Position numbers and translations under genes: made by a program
Assembly (NCBI GenBank): GCA_029252405.1
Contig: JAQXBM010000087.1
Location: 52,736 to 116,735 of the forward strand
Length of the DNA: 64,000 bases
Source of the DNA: Crocinitomicaceae bacterium
Lineage (GTDB): Bacteria; Bacteroidota; Bacteroidia; Flavobacteriales_D; Crocinitomicaceae
Reading direction: 5' to 3'
Shown here: piece by piece, positions 1 to 10,493 of the stretch
Numbering within the stretch: position 1 is the stretch's first letter
Layout of the letters: each line of letters starts with the position of its first letter
Notes under the pieces: model-generated
The model's input: the letters and a program-made list of their open reading frames with translations, nothing else
What the model was told of the DNA's origin: nothing
Database searches by the model: none

Positions 1-3000
1 GGCGATCAGGCTGGAGCCATTGACGTAATCACAATTGGTGGAACGGGTACATTAACCTACTCTTGGAGTTCAGGACAGTCTTCAGAAGATCTTTCAGGTC
101 TCGCTGCTGGAACTTACACTATTACAATTACAGATCAGAATGGATGTACGGCGACAGAAACGTACACAGTAAATAACCAAGCGAGCGGTTTGGCATTCAC
201 TTCAGCAATTACCAATGAGATTTGTTCAAACGGACAAGGTCAAATTACCTTAACTGTATCAGGAGGAAATGCTCCTTACACATACGCATGGTCGAATGGA
301 GGAACAACAGCAACGATCACAGGGCTTTCATCAGGACTTTATTCTTGTACGATAACGGATAACTCTGGTTGTTCAATTGTCACTGGAGATCTTTCAGTTG
401 GAAATACAGCAAACGGCTTGAGTGCATCTACGACTGTAGTCGATGCGAATTGTTCAAACAATGGTTCGATTGACCTTACCGTGAACGGTGGAGCACTTCC
501 ATTAACGTTCTCTTGGTCGAATGGTGCTACTACCGAAGATATTTCTGGTCTTGCAGGAGGAACATACGATTATACAGTTACGGATAACAACAGTTGTGTA
601 GTGACAGGTTCAGTAACAGTTCTTCAAACGAACGGAAACATTACTTACACGTTCACAACAACGAGTGAAATCTGTGGAAACGGCGTTGGTGCAATTGACT
701 TAACGCCTTCAGGTGGAGTTGGACCTTATACCTTCGTATGGTCAAACGGACCAACCACTGAGGACTTATCAGGTCTTTCTGCCGGAACGTACACATGTGA
801 TATCACAGACAACACAGGTTGTACAATTACTACAGCTGCGATTTCAGTAACTGATCTTCCGGGAACATTGAGCATTACGAACCTCATTGCAACAGATGAG
901 ACATGTTCAAACGGATTGGGTAGTATCGATATCTCCGTATCGGGAGGAGCTGCTCCAATTACCTACTCTTGGTCAAATGGACCAACAACACAAGATGTTA
1001 CAAACTTGACTTCTGGAACGTATGATGTAACTGTTACGGACAACAACGGTTGTCAAGTGACGGCGCAAGCAGCGATTAATTCAGCATCAGGATCATTTGC
1101 AATTACTCAACCAATCGTAACGGACGAAAACTGTTCGAACGGTCAAGGAGCAATTGATATCTCAGTTACAGGGCAATCAAATCCTGTGACTTTCGTGTGG
1201 TCGAACGGTGCAACAACAGAAGACATTTCTGGATTGTCGGCTGGGGTGTACTCGGTAACGGCAACAGATAATAACGGATGTGTTGAAACGACTTCTTACA
1301 CTGTTTCAAATAGCGGTGCTTCACTTTCAATTGGAAACGCCAATGTCACGGATGAATATTGTGGATCTGGTTCAGGTTCAGTTACGATAACTGTTTCTGG
1401 CGGAACCGCACCATTTAATTATGTGTGGTCAAACGGAGGAACAACAAATGGAGTAGACAATTTATCCGCTGGAACATATACCGTAACAGTAACGGATGGT
1501 AGTGGTTGTCAAGTGCAAGGAACTTACACGGTGACAAACAACCCTGGAAACTTAGCATTGACTGCCGTTGTTACAGATGAAAACTGTGGCGATGGTCAAG
1601 GTGCAATCGACATTACAACGACGGGAGGAAACTTACCACTCTTGTACGCTTGGAGTTCAGGACAAACAACTGAAGATATCGGTCCAGTTTCCGAAGGAAC
1701 GTACGATTTAGTGATCACCGATCAATTTGGATGTACAGCCAACTACAACGGAGTCGTTGCGAACATTACTGGTGGACTTGGAGTTACAGTAACCTCTGTA
1801 ACAGATGAAAACTGTGGTCAATCAGATGGAGCCATCGATATCACGACTACAGGTACGGGAATCATCTCGACAGTATGGAGTTCAGGACAAACAACAGAAG
1901 ACATTACAGCTATTTCTGCTGGAACATATACAGTGACGGTTTCAACCGCTACATGTTCTGTGACAGAAACAGTGACGGTTGTCAATCAAACTGGAACATT
2001 GGCCACAACGTTCACTTACATTCAAGATGAAAACTGTGGAGACGCTCAAGGATTCATTGATATTGACGTTACAGGAGCAGGACCATTCACTTACTTATGG
2101 AGTAATGGTCAGACGACTCAAGACGCAATCGGATTATCAGGAGGAACATATTCAGTAACGATTACAGACAACAATGGCTGTGATTTAACTGAAACATTCA
2201 CGGTAAACAGTACGAATATTACTAACATGACTGCCTCTGGCACAACAACTGATATTTTGTGTGCTACCGATGATGGAGCAATCGATCTATCAGTTTCTGG
2301 AGGAATCGGGCCATTTACTTACTTATGGAGTAATGGTTCAACGACACAAGACATTTCGAACTTACCAGTTGGAAGTTACACAGTGGTCGTAACAGATGCT
2401 GCAAGTTGCACTGCGACAGAAATACTGACAATTGGAGGTACGCAACAATCGAATCTTGGGTTTACAAACATCAACATCAACGATGAAGACTGTGGAAATC
2501 AAGATGGAAGCATGGTTTACTTCACTGGAGGTACTGCTGATGATTACTATTTAGATGGAGTCAACCTTGGAGGATTCAATGCAACGAACTTATCCGCAGG
2601 AACTTATTTAGCAGCTATTACCGATAACCTAGGTTGTTACGCGGATACAATTGTAACAGTTGGGTCAACAGGAAACTTCAACCTTACTTCGACATCTGTA
2701 GATGAAACATGTGGTCAATCAAACGGTTCCATCGATGTAACAGTTACTGGAGGAACAGGTATGACATATCTTTGGGATTCAGGTCAAACGACTCAAGATC
2801 TTACAGGAGTGCCTGCTGGAACATATACGTTAACGGCAACGGACAATACTAACTGTTCGGTTCAAATTACGGTGGACGTAGTAAACCAAACGGGAGCCTT
2901 TGGAGCAAGTCTTACAAGCCTCGGAAACGAAGATTGTCAAAATGGGCAAGGATTCATTGATATTGATGTTGTTGGAACAGGGCCGTTCACATACGCATGG

Positions 3001-6000
3001 GATTCGGGTCAAACGACGCAAGACATCACAGGATTGTCGGCAGGAACATACTCAGTTACCATCACAGATGGAGCGGGTTGTCAATTGACAGAATCATATC
3101 AAGTTGATAACAATGCGACGTACTCGGTGAGTGCAGTCATCGTTGAAGAATTCTGTACATCTGTTGATGGATCAATTAACTTAACATTAACTGGTGGTGC
3201 AGCTCCTTATACCTTCACATGGTCGAATGGAGCAACAACGGAAGATCTATTCAACGTTGCAGCTGGAACATACACGGTGACAATTGCAGATGCGTTCAAC
3301 TGTCAATCAGTTGAGACATTTGTAGTACCTCAAGGAAGTAACGGTATTCAACTTACCAACTTTGTAATTGTAAACGATTTCTGTGGACAGGGCATTGGGG
3401 ATGTGAACTTCAACTCTGGAGGAACGGTTGATGATTATTATATCGACGGAGTTCTGCTTCCATCATCACACGCTTACAACTTAACAGCTGGAACATACGT
3501 GATTTCTGGAACAGATAACCAAGGATGTTATGTTGAGGAGATCGTTACCGTAGGTAATGATGTGAACTTCACGTTATCTCAAACGACTACTGACGAAACA
3601 TGTGGTCAATTTGATGGAGCGATTGATGTTACAGCTTCAACAACGGGGCTCCTTTACTCTTGGGACTCAGGTCAAACTACTGAAGATTTGTTGAACGTGG
3701 CAGCAGGAACATACACCGTGACTGCAACAGATAATGTTGGTTGTTCAGTTTCATTGACTTCAACAATTGCGAATCAAACAGGAACGCTTGGAATTACATC
3801 TGGAATCGTAACTGACGAAAACTGTCAGGACGGTCAAGGTGCAATCGATATCGACGTAGCAGGAACTGGACCTTTCATTTACACGTGGAGCTCAGGTCAA
3901 ACAACTCAGGATATCACTGGATTGACTGCTGGGACTTATACAGTAATCGTTGCAGACGGAAGTGGATGTCAATTGACAGAATCTTACACTGTGAATGATA
4001 ACGCTTCTTACACAGTTACGGCTGCAATCACTGAAGAGTTCTGTACATCTACGGACGGTGAAATTGACTTAACTGTAATAGGTGCTGGTGCTCCAATCTC
4101 ATTCGCTTGGGACAATGGTGCAACAACAGAAGACCTCACTGGTCTCGTTGCTGGCGATTACACAGTTGTGATCACAGACGGATCAGGATGTCAATTCACA
4201 GAAACATATACGGTAACTCAAGGTAGTACAGGACTTCAACTTGTCAACTTCCAAATCACAGATGAAAACTGTGGTAACGGAGATGGAGAGGTTGATTTTG
4301 GTTCTGGTGGTACTGCAGATGATTATTACATCGATGGTGTTCTTTTGCCTTCGTCAGATGCTGATAACTTGAGTGCTGGAACTTATGTTATTTCGGCTAC
4401 GGATAACCAAGGGTGTTATGTTGATAGTACGATTACAATCGGATCAACAGGAACATTTACATTATCTCATGTGACTACGCACGAAAGTTGTGAACTTGGA
4501 AATGGAGCAATTGACTTAACAGTAACTGGAGGGTCAACAATGTCATACGCTTGGTCGAATGGAGCAACGACACAAGATCTTACCGGTCTTTCTGCTGGAA
4601 CTTATTCGCTCACTGCTACCTCAACAGGTGGAGGAACATGTACAGTCGATTATACGGTGATTGTCAATAACGATAACTCTTTTGAAATCACATCGTCACA
4701 AACCGATGATTACTGTGGAGCATTAAATGGTGTGATTGATCAACAAATCATCTTTGGAGCAGGATTAACATACTCGTGGAATACAGGACAGACAACGCAG
4801 GACCTTACAGGTATCACTGCTGGAACGTACACATGTACAATCACTGATCCTGCAACGAACGGTTGTACATTCAGCTACGATTACACAATTGGCAACGGAA
4901 CAAACGGTATGACTCCTACGGAGAGCATTACTAACGAGTTCTGTTCTTACGGTGACGGTGCAATTGACTTAACAATGTCAGGAGGTACTGGATCGTTTAG
5001 CTTCGCTTGGGATAACGGTGCAACCACAGAAGACATTTCAAGCTTAGCGGCTGGAACGTACGTTGTGACAATCACCGATCTTGGTGATAACTGTCAAATG
5101 ACTGTTTCGTATGATTTGACCAACTCGGCAACGATGGTGGCAACGGAAATCATCACGAACGATCAATGTACAAGTGGAGTTGGAGCAATCGACTTAACAA
5201 TGTCGGCAGGTTCAGGAAACTACACCTTCGCTTGGGATAATGGTGAAACAACGGAAGACATTTCGAACTTGTCACCAGGAACCTACTCTGTTCTGATTAT
5301 AGATGTGGCAGATAACTGTCAAATTACAGAGGTCTACGTTGTAGGTGATACAATTTCAACCCTAGCTGCAACGGCAAGCATAACAGACGAGTTGTGTAAT
5401 GACGGAGCAGGTGAGATTGATTTGACTGTTACAGGTGATGCTGGTCCATACTCATACTCTTGGGATAATGGAGAGATCACTGAAGACATCACCAACTTGT
5501 CAGCTGGAAATTACGAAGTGACAGTAACAGATCAGGCTTCTGGATGTACAATCACTGAAACATACACAGTGGGTAATTCTACGGTGATCTTTGGAGGGTC
5601 GGCCGTGATAGTTGATGCAACCTGCATGACGTGTGCTGATGGTTCGATCGACGTAACTCTGAACCCTGGTGCTTACACGTACTCTTGGGCGAGTGGGGAG
5701 ACAACAGAAGATCTCTCGAACTTGAATCCAGGAACGTATACCTTAACGGTGAGTCTTGGCGGTTGTGATACAACTATGGTATTCGAGGTACTGGAAATGG
5801 TGTCCTTGGATGAAGAATCATTGTTGAGCATCTCGATGACAGTTCACCCGAACCCTGCGTACGATCACTTCAATGTGAATTACGTACTTCCTGCAGGAGA
5901 AGAAGGGAAGATAATCGTAACGGATGCCTTCGGTCGATTGATTGAAGTACACAACGTGAGCGGCGCAGATCAGTTTACGATCAGCACGGTTGAAAAAGCA

Positions 6001-6075
6001 ATGGGCGTGTATTTCGTGACTCTCGAGTCCAAATACGCAACGAAAGTCGAGCGCGTCGTTGTCGGGAAAAAGTAA
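1..6075 (+). CDS. Giant SprB-repeat cell-surface adhesin with T9SS type A C-terminal sorting domain (5'-partial; frame is open to base 1)
   Basis: Frame open upstream of the listed TTG start at 190 (GDQAGAIDVITIGGTGTLTYSWSSGQSSEDLSG...). About 25 modules of the form 'DENCGxGxGAIDITVTGG..YxWSNGxTTEDIxxLxAGTYxVTVTDxxGC'. C-terminus 'HPNPAYDHFNVNY...GVYFVTLESKYATKVERVVVGKK' is a typical type A sorting domain. Confidence 0.93.
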   Translation, partial: GDQAGAIDVITIGGTGTLTYSWSSGQSSEDLSGLAAGTYTITITDQNGCTATETYTVNNQASGLAFTSAITNEICSNGQGQITLTVSGGNAPYTYAWSNGGTTATITGLSSGLYSCTITDNSGCSIVTGDLSVGNTANGLSASTTVVDANCSNNGSIDLTVNGGALPLTFSWSNGATTEDISGLAGGTYDYTVTDNNSCVVTGSVTVLQTNGNITYTFTTTSEICGNGVGAIDLTPSGGVGPYTFVWSNGPTTEDLSGLSAGTYTCDITDNTGCTITTAAISVTDLPGTLSITNLIATDETCSNGLGSIDISVSGGAAPITYSWSNGPTTQDVTNLTSGTYDVTVTDNNGCQVTAQAAINSASGSFAITQPIVTDENCSNGQGAIDISVTGQSNPVTFVWSNGATTEDISGLSAGVYSVTATDNNGCVETTSYTVSNSGASLSIGNANVTDEYCGSGSGSVTITVSGGTAPFNYVWSNGGTTNGVDNLSAGTYTVTVTDGSGCQVQGTYTVTNNPGNLALTAVVTDENCGDGQGAIDITTTGGNLPLLYAWSSGQTTEDIGPVSEGTYDLVITDQFGCTANYNGVVANITGGLGVTVTSVTDENCGQSDGAIDITTTGTGIISTVWSSGQTTEDITAISAGTYTVTVSTATCSVTETVTVVNQTGTLATTFTYIQDENCGDAQGFIDIDVTGAGPFTYLWSNGQTTQDAIGLSGGTYSVTITDNNGCDLTETFTVNSTNITNMTASGTTTDILCATDDGAIDLSVSGGIGPFTYLWSNGSTTQDISNLPVGSYTVVVTDAASCTATEILTIGGTQQSNLGFTNININDEDCGNQDGSMVYFTGGTADDYYLDGVNLGGFNATNLSAGTYLAAITDNLGCYADTIVTVGSTGNFNLTSTSVDETCGQSNGSIDVTVTGGTGMTYLWDSGQTTQDLTGVPAGTYTLTATDNTNCSVQITVDVVNQTGAFGASLTSLGNEDCQNGQGFIDIDVVGTGPFTYAWDSGQTTQDITGLSAGTYSVTITDGAGCQLTESYQVDNNATYSVSAVIVEEFCTSVDGSINLTLTGGAAPYTFTWSNGATTEDLFNVAAGTYTVTIADAFNCQSVETFVVPQGSNGIQLTNFVIVNDFCGQGIGDVNFNSGGTVDDYYIDGVLLPSSHAYNLTAGTYVISGTDNQGCYVEEIVTVGNDVNFTLSQTTTDETCGQFDGAIDVTASTTGLLYSWDSGQTTEDLLNVAAGTYTVTATDNVGCSVSLTSTIANQTGTLGITSGIVTDENCQDGQGAIDIDVAGTGPFIYTWSSGQTTQDITGLTAGTYTVIVADGSGCQLTESYTVNDNASYTVTAAITEEFCTSTDGEIDLTVIGAGAPISFAWDNGATTEDLTGLVAGDYTVVITDGSGCQFTETYTVTQGSTGLQLVNFQITDENCGNGDGEVDFGSGGTADDYYIDGVLLPSSDADNLSAGTYVISATDNQGCYVDSTITIGSTGTFTLSHVTTHESCELGNGAIDLTVTGGSTMSYAWSNGATTQDLTGLSAGTYSLTATSTGGGTCTVDYTVIVNNDNSFEITSSQTDDYCGALNGVIDQQIIFGAGLTYSWNTGQTTQDLTGITAGTYTCTITDPATNGCTFSYDYTIGNGTNGMTPTESITNEFCSYGDGAIDLTMSGGTGSFSFAWDNGATTEDISSLAAGTYVVTITDLGDNCQMTVSYDLTNSATMVATEIITNDQCTSGVGAIDLTMSAGSGNYTFAWDNGETTEDISNLSPGTYSVLIIDVADNCQITEVYVVGDTISTLAATASITDELCNDGAGEIDLTVTGDAGPYSYSWDNGEITEDITNLSAGNYEVTVTDQASGCTITETYTVGNSTVIFGGSAVIVDATCMTCADGSIDVTLNPGAYTYSWASGETTEDLSNLNPGTYTLTVSLGGCDTTMVFEVLEMVSLDEESLLSISMTVHPNPAYDHFNVNYVLPAGEEGKIIVTDAFGRLIEVHNVSGADQFTISTVEKAMGVYFVTLESKYATKVERVVVGKK
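1780..4680 (+). repeat. Higher-order repeat within the adhesin: 4-module (~300 aa) units in tandem
   Basis: Unit marker V/A-N-Q-T-G occurs in frame at 1981, 2881 and 3769 (spacing 900 and 888 bp). The variant 'GGTxDDYYxDGV' module recurs at about 2530, 3430 and 4315. Confidence 0.85.
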
Positions 6076-6092
6076 AGATTGAATAATTTTTT

Positions 6093-6130
6093 AAATCGTC
6101 CGTGGAGGTTTCTACGGGCGATTTTTTTTT
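6093..6130 (+). terminator. Rho-independent terminator after the adhesin
   Basis: AAATCGTCCGT-loop-ACGGGCGATTT followed by a T-run. Confidence 0.8.
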
Positions 6131-6149
6131 GGCTTGAATTGTAATTTGA

Positions 6150-6740
6150 CTAATTGTTTTTGTAGTATTCTGTGTTCCTTCTCAATATATTCTGTTGTTG
6201 AATATTTAGTTTTTCCCAGTTCGAGTTATAGAAATCAAGTATTTGTGCCCTTAATTCAGATTCCTCACCATAGTTTTCAATCATTACAATTCCGTGGTGA
6301 ATAAGACTTAACTTTTTCGAACTCGGTCTCCTATCTATTTTCATTCTTGACTCAACGAATTTTTCAATCTTAGGTAGAGCGCTTTTATCATCAATAGCGA
6401 ATAATGCCCATAGGACAAAGACAATTTGAATCCTTTTCTCATTAAGCAATGACAAAATAAACTCAGTTGAATCATTCTTCCCTATTTGAGCTATTGTTAG
6501 AATGCAAATTGCTTGTAAATCCTTCTTCCCAAGATGGATACAGTTTTCAAGAGCTTTTAGACTCTTTTTTGTTCCAATTTCCCTTAACGCAATTCCAGCA
6601 TCTTGTTTTAAATGATACGAGGAATTTTCATCTTCTAGAATGGAAATCATAGACTGCTCATCAAACGAAATATTCCTTTTCTTAAAATCGTCAAGCATCC
6701 ATTTCCTTGAAATATCATTAATTGGAAAGTTTTCTCGCAT
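6150..6740 (-). CDS. HEAT-repeat-like protein
   Basis: 196 aa; helical repeats such as 'LKQDAGIALREIGTKKSLKALENCI..KKDLQAICILTIAQIGKNDSTEFILSLL'. Confidence 0.7.
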   Translation of the reverse strand: MRENFPINDISRKWMLDDFKKRNISFDEQSMISILEDENSSYHLKQDAGIALREIGTKKSLKALENCIHLGKKDLQAICILTIAQIGKNDSTEFILSLLNEKRIQIVFVLWALFAIDDKSALPKIEKFVESRMKIDRRPSSKKLSLIHHGIVMIENYGEESELRAQILDFYNSNWEKLNIQQQNILRRNTEYYKNN

Positions 6741-6946
6741 TTCGTTTAAATAAGCACAACTATTTACAGGATGTCACAAAATAGCAATTTATCCCGCAAA
6801 GCTTCCGCAAAGAGCCAACCAAGTTTCACACGAACAATCACTTCAAACTGTTAACCAAAGTTAACGTTAACAGCTCTTAACACTCACACCTTCAAGCCAA
6901 AACACAATTTCCCTACTTTGGTTTCATAATTCGGAAATCGAACCCT

Positions 6947-9520
6947 ATGAAACCCAACATCCTGCTATTGGTTGCGTCTTTATTCATCGCTTCATTTTCG
7001 CTGTTCGGGCAAAATGTCCAAAACGAGGTCATTTCAACACAACCGAATACGATCAATTCTAATTCTTCAGAACGACTCATTATTGGACGTGTCAACATCG
7101 AGGGTGCTGAAAACTACGACCGAAGTGCCATCAAAGTCATTGCGGGATTAAACGAAGGAATGGTCATTCATATTCCAGGAGATGAGGTGTCAAATGCCAT
7201 TCAAAATCTTTGGAACGAGAAAATCTTTGCTGATGTCGATATTTCCATCGAGAGCCGAAAAGATGAAATGGTGCACCTGCTTATCCGCCTAACATCCTTA
7301 CCCACACTTTCGCGTTTTCGTTTTGAAGGAATCAACAGGCGGGAAGCCGATAAACTGCGTGAAGAAATCAAGCTGTTTTCAGGAAAGACGATTACAAAAG
7401 GGCTCATTTTCACTACGAAGTCAAGTATCCGTGACTTTTTCAAACAAAAAGGCTTTCACGCAGTTGAAGTAGAAATCATTGAATCGGATGATCCTGTTAT
7501 GGACGATTCGAAAGTATTCACCATCGTCATCGATAAAAAGAAACGGGTGAAGATTGGTGCCATCGATCTGCAAGGTGCGGAATCCATCAAACCGTGGCGT
7601 CTGAAAATGGCGATGCGAAACACCAAGCAAAAGGCCTTTTGGCGATTCTACAAACGATCGAAGTTTGATGAAAACGGTTACCGAGAAGATAAACTAACCG
7701 TCCTGAATGAATACAACAAAATCGGCTTGCGTGACGCGGTCTTCTCGAAAGATTCCGTGTACTACGCGAATCCAGAAGAATTGAACATCGACCTAAATAT
7801 TGACGAAGGAAAGGTGTATTACTTCGGAGAGATCGAATGGGTGGGGAACACGAAATTCAGATCGAGCTTTTTGGATACCGTTCTTGGAGTTAATCCTGGC
7901 GATGTATTCAATAAGCAATTGTTCGAGCAACGACTTTTTATGAGCATGGACGGACGCGATGTCTCTTCGCTGTATATGGATCGCGGTTACCTCTTTTTTA
8001 AATTGATTCCAATCGAAACGTCCATTGTCGATAACAAAGTCAATTATCAAATTCGCATCATCGAGGGAGAACAAGCACGGGTGCGAAAGGTTATCATCAA
8101 AGGTAACACCCGAACCAATGATCACGTTATCCGAAGAGAAATTAGAACAAAGCCTGGTGATTTATTCAACCGAAACGACATCATTCGAACACGACGTGAA
8201 CTCGCACAACTCGGATTTTTCAATCCTCAAGGTTTCCAAGTGAACCCCATTCCAAATCCACAAGATGGAACGGTGGACATCGAATACACCGTTCAGGAGC
8301 AATCGGCGGATAAGTTCGAATTGTCAGGAAGCATTGGAGGAAATGGCACGGAGGACAATGCAACGCGCTTAATCGGATCGGCGGGTTTTTCTTTCAATAA
8401 TTTCAGCATGAAAAACATGTTCAAAGGAAAAGATCAGTGGAGACCTGTTCCAATGGGCGATGGTCAGAAATTACAGTTGCGTGCAAGTACTACGACGAAT
8501 TTCCTCAGTGGAATGATTTCATTCACCGAACCATGGTTGGGAGGAAAACGTCCGAATGCACTTTCAGTGTGGGCGAGAGCGGATCGAAATGGAAACACGT
8601 GGCGCGAAGATGATCCCGATTATAGGGGAATCAAAGTGTATGATTTTGGCGTGAGTCTTGGTCGTCGAAGAAAATGGCCAGATGATTATTTTTCAGAGAA
8701 ATTTGAAGTTAACTTTCGTCGTTATGATGTCATCAATGCCTCAGATTTCGTGGCATTCGATACAGGGTTTGCCAATGATTTGAGTTTTGGCTATTCCCTG
8801 CAACGCAACAACCTCAGCAGTCCAATTTACCCGCAGTCGGGTTCAAAAATCGCCTTCACAGGGAAAGCAACCTTGCCGTATTCCTTGTTTGATGGTGTCG
8901 ATGATTACAGCAATTTCACCGATCAAGAGCGATACAAGAATCTCGAGTACTTCAAGCTCAAACTCACAGGAGAATGGCATTTGCCGCTGACACCGGATAG
9001 AAAATTAGTCCTCATGCCGCGCATCGGATTTGGTTACGTTGGAATGTACAACGCTTCCAAAGGTTTGACTCCTTTCGAACGCTTTTCAATGGGAGGTAAC
9101 GGAATGTTTGGTTCAGCGAATTCACTCAATGGGCAGGAATCAATTGCGCTTCGTGGTTATCAAAACGCGGATTTGAGTTCTGTAAATGGTGATCCACTTA
9201 TCGCGAAGTATTCCCTCGAATTGCGCTATCCAATTTCATTGAATCCGCAATTCACCTGTTATGCCTTGGCATTTGCGGAAGCGGGAAACACCTTCCCAAC
9301 CTTGGGTGATTTCAATCCGCTCAACGTGAAAAAGTCGGCAGGGATCGGACTCCGATTCTATGTCCCAATGTTTGGACTCATCGGAATTGATTACGGTCTC
9401 GGCTTCGATCGACTGGATAACTGGTCGCAGGGGGCACTGGATCACAATAAGGTCATCAACAATCAAGGTTATTCTCAAAAGTTCAATTTCACACTTGGGT
9501 TTAATATTGGAGAACTGTAG
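6947..9520 (+). CDS. bamA: BamA/Omp85 outer-membrane assembly factor, paralog 1
   Basis: 857 aa with signal peptide, POTRA-like N-terminus and surface-antigen barrel; colinear with ORF 10493-13066. Confidence 0.93.
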   Translation: MKPNILLLVASLFIASFSLFGQNVQNEVISTQPNTINSNSSERLIIGRVNIEGAENYDRSAIKVIAGLNEGMVIHIPGDEVSNAIQNLWNEKIFADVDISIESRKDEMVHLLIRLTSLPTLSRFRFEGINRREADKLREEIKLFSGKTITKGLIFTTKSSIRDFFKQKGFHAVEVEIIESDDPVMDDSKVFTIVIDKKKRVKIGAIDLQGAESIKPWRLKMAMRNTKQKAFWRFYKRSKFDENGYREDKLTVLNEYNKIGLRDAVFSKDSVYYANPEELNIDLNIDEGKVYYFGEIEWVGNTKFRSSFLDTVLGVNPGDVFNKQLFEQRLFMSMDGRDVSSLYMDRGYLFFKLIPIETSIVDNKVNYQIRIIEGEQARVRKVIIKGNTRTNDHVIRREIRTKPGDLFNRNDIIRTRRELAQLGFFNPQGFQVNPIPNPQDGTVDIEYTVQEQSADKFELSGSIGGNGTEDNATRLIGSAGFSFNNFSMKNMFKGKDQWRPVPMGDGQKLQLRASTTTNFLSGMISFTEPWLGGKRPNALSVWARADRNGNTWREDDPDYRGIKVYDFGVSLGRRRKWPDDYFSEKFEVNFRRYDVINASDFVAFDTGFANDLSFGYSLQRNNLSSPIYPQSGSKIAFTGKATLPYSLFDGVDDYSNFTDQERYKNLEYFKLKLTGEWHLPLTPDRKLVLMPRIGFGYVGMYNASKGLTPFERFSMGGNGMFGSANSLNGQESIALRGYQNADLSSVNGDPLIAKYSLELRYPISLNPQFTCYALAFAEAGNTFPTLGDFNPLNVKKSAGIGLRFYVPMFGLIGIDYGLGFDRLDNWSQGALDHNKVINNQGYSQKFNFTLGFNIGEL

Positions 9521-9528
9521 GAAAGTAT

Positions 9529-9607
9529 GGGCTTCAGCTCTACTCAGCCCTCCGTTTATTAGTGCTTAATTCGGGGAGGACCATGATGGCTGAGCGGAGC
9601 CGAAGTC
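9529..9607. repeat. Intergenic inverted-repeat element, copy A
   Basis: gggcttcagctctactcagccc (9529-9550) and ggctgagcggagccgaagtc (9588-9607). Confidence 0.8.
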
Positions 9608-9645
9608 GGAATGTTTTTCCGTCTGAATACTCCAAAAAAATCCCC

Positions 9646-9653
9646 TATCTTTG
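9646..9653 (+). promoter_or_regulatory. Bacteroidota-type -7 element (TAnnTTTG) upstream of uppS
   Basis: TATCTTTG, upstream of the uppS-bamA genes. Confidence 0.5.
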
Positions 9654-9743
9654 CACTTTCTTTTGTTAAAGTACGTTAAGTGTCGTAGCTTGTATTATAG
9701 GCGAATACGATACTTTGCTTATTTTCGTTAATTATTGAAATGA

Positions 9744-10493
9744 ATGAGTTTGCTACACAAAATTAACCGTGATACCGCACCGAGGCACATAGCTATCATT
9801 ATGGATGGAAATGGCCGTTGGGCTCAACAACAAGGCGAAGATCGCTTGTTTGGGCATAACTTTGGGGTAGAAGCAGTTCGTGAAACACTCAAAGCCGCAC
9901 AAGAAATTGGGGTTGAGTACTTGACACTGTATGCATTTTCAACTGAAAATTGGAACCGCCCGAAGGAAGAAGTGGACGGATTGATGGACTTATTAGTTCG
10001 TACAATTAGTGGAGAAGTGGAGGAATTGCACGAAAGCAACGTGATCATTTCGAGTATTGGAGATACAGAAGGACTTCCAACCTCTTGTAAGGAAGAATTG
10101 GAAGCAGCGTTCGAAAGAACGAAAAATAACACTGGGATCAACCTAATTTTGGCGCTCAACTACAGCGCAAAATGGGAGTTGATTCGAGCAACAAAGCAAA
10201 TCGCGCGATTGGTCAAGTCGGGTGAAATTGAATTAGATCAGGTGGACGACGATATGATGGCAAGTATGCTTTCAACACGTGGAATTCCTGATCCAGAATT
10301 ATTGATTAGAACAAGTGGAGAGAATAGAGTGAGTAACTTCCTTTTGTGGCAGATTGCTTATGCTGAATTCCATTTTACTGAAGTCCTTTGGCCAGACTTT
10401 AAACGAGAACATTTATACAAAGCAGTACTGGACTACCAATCGCGCGAACGTCGTTTCGGATTGGTTTCAGCTCAACTGGAAAAAAACACATAA
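9744..10493 (+). CDS. uppS: Isoprenyl transferase / undecaprenyl diphosphate synthase
   Basis: 'HIAIIMDGNGRWAQQQG', 'YLTLYAFSTENWNRPKEEV', 'RTSGENRVSNFLLWQIAYAEF' motifs. Confidence 0.97.
   Translation: MSLLHKINRDTAPRHIAIIMDGNGRWAQQQGEDRLFGHNFGVEAVRETLKAAQEIGVEYLTLYAFSTENWNRPKEEVDGLMDLLVRTISGEVEELHESNVIISSIGDTEGLPTSCKEELEAAFERTKNNTGINLILALNYSAKWELIRATKQIARLVKSGEIELDQVDDDMMASMLSTRGIPDPELLIRTSGENRVSNFLLWQIAYAEFHFTEVLWPDFKREHLYKAVLDYQSRERRFGLVSAQLEKNT

Noticed and set aside
2830-3088. Short ORFs (63aa -, 62aa +) inside the SprB adhesin
   Set aside because: Alternative-frame artefacts of a low-stop, repetitive coding region.
6913-7098. 61-aa minus ORF over the bamA start
   Set aside because: Antisense to a confident CDS and contains the bamA promoter region.
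7793-8125. 110-aa antisense ORF in bamA paralog 1 (and the matching antisense ORF 11462-11905 in paralog 2)
   Set aside because: Both mirror conserved sense codons of the paralogs; explained by shared coding sequence.
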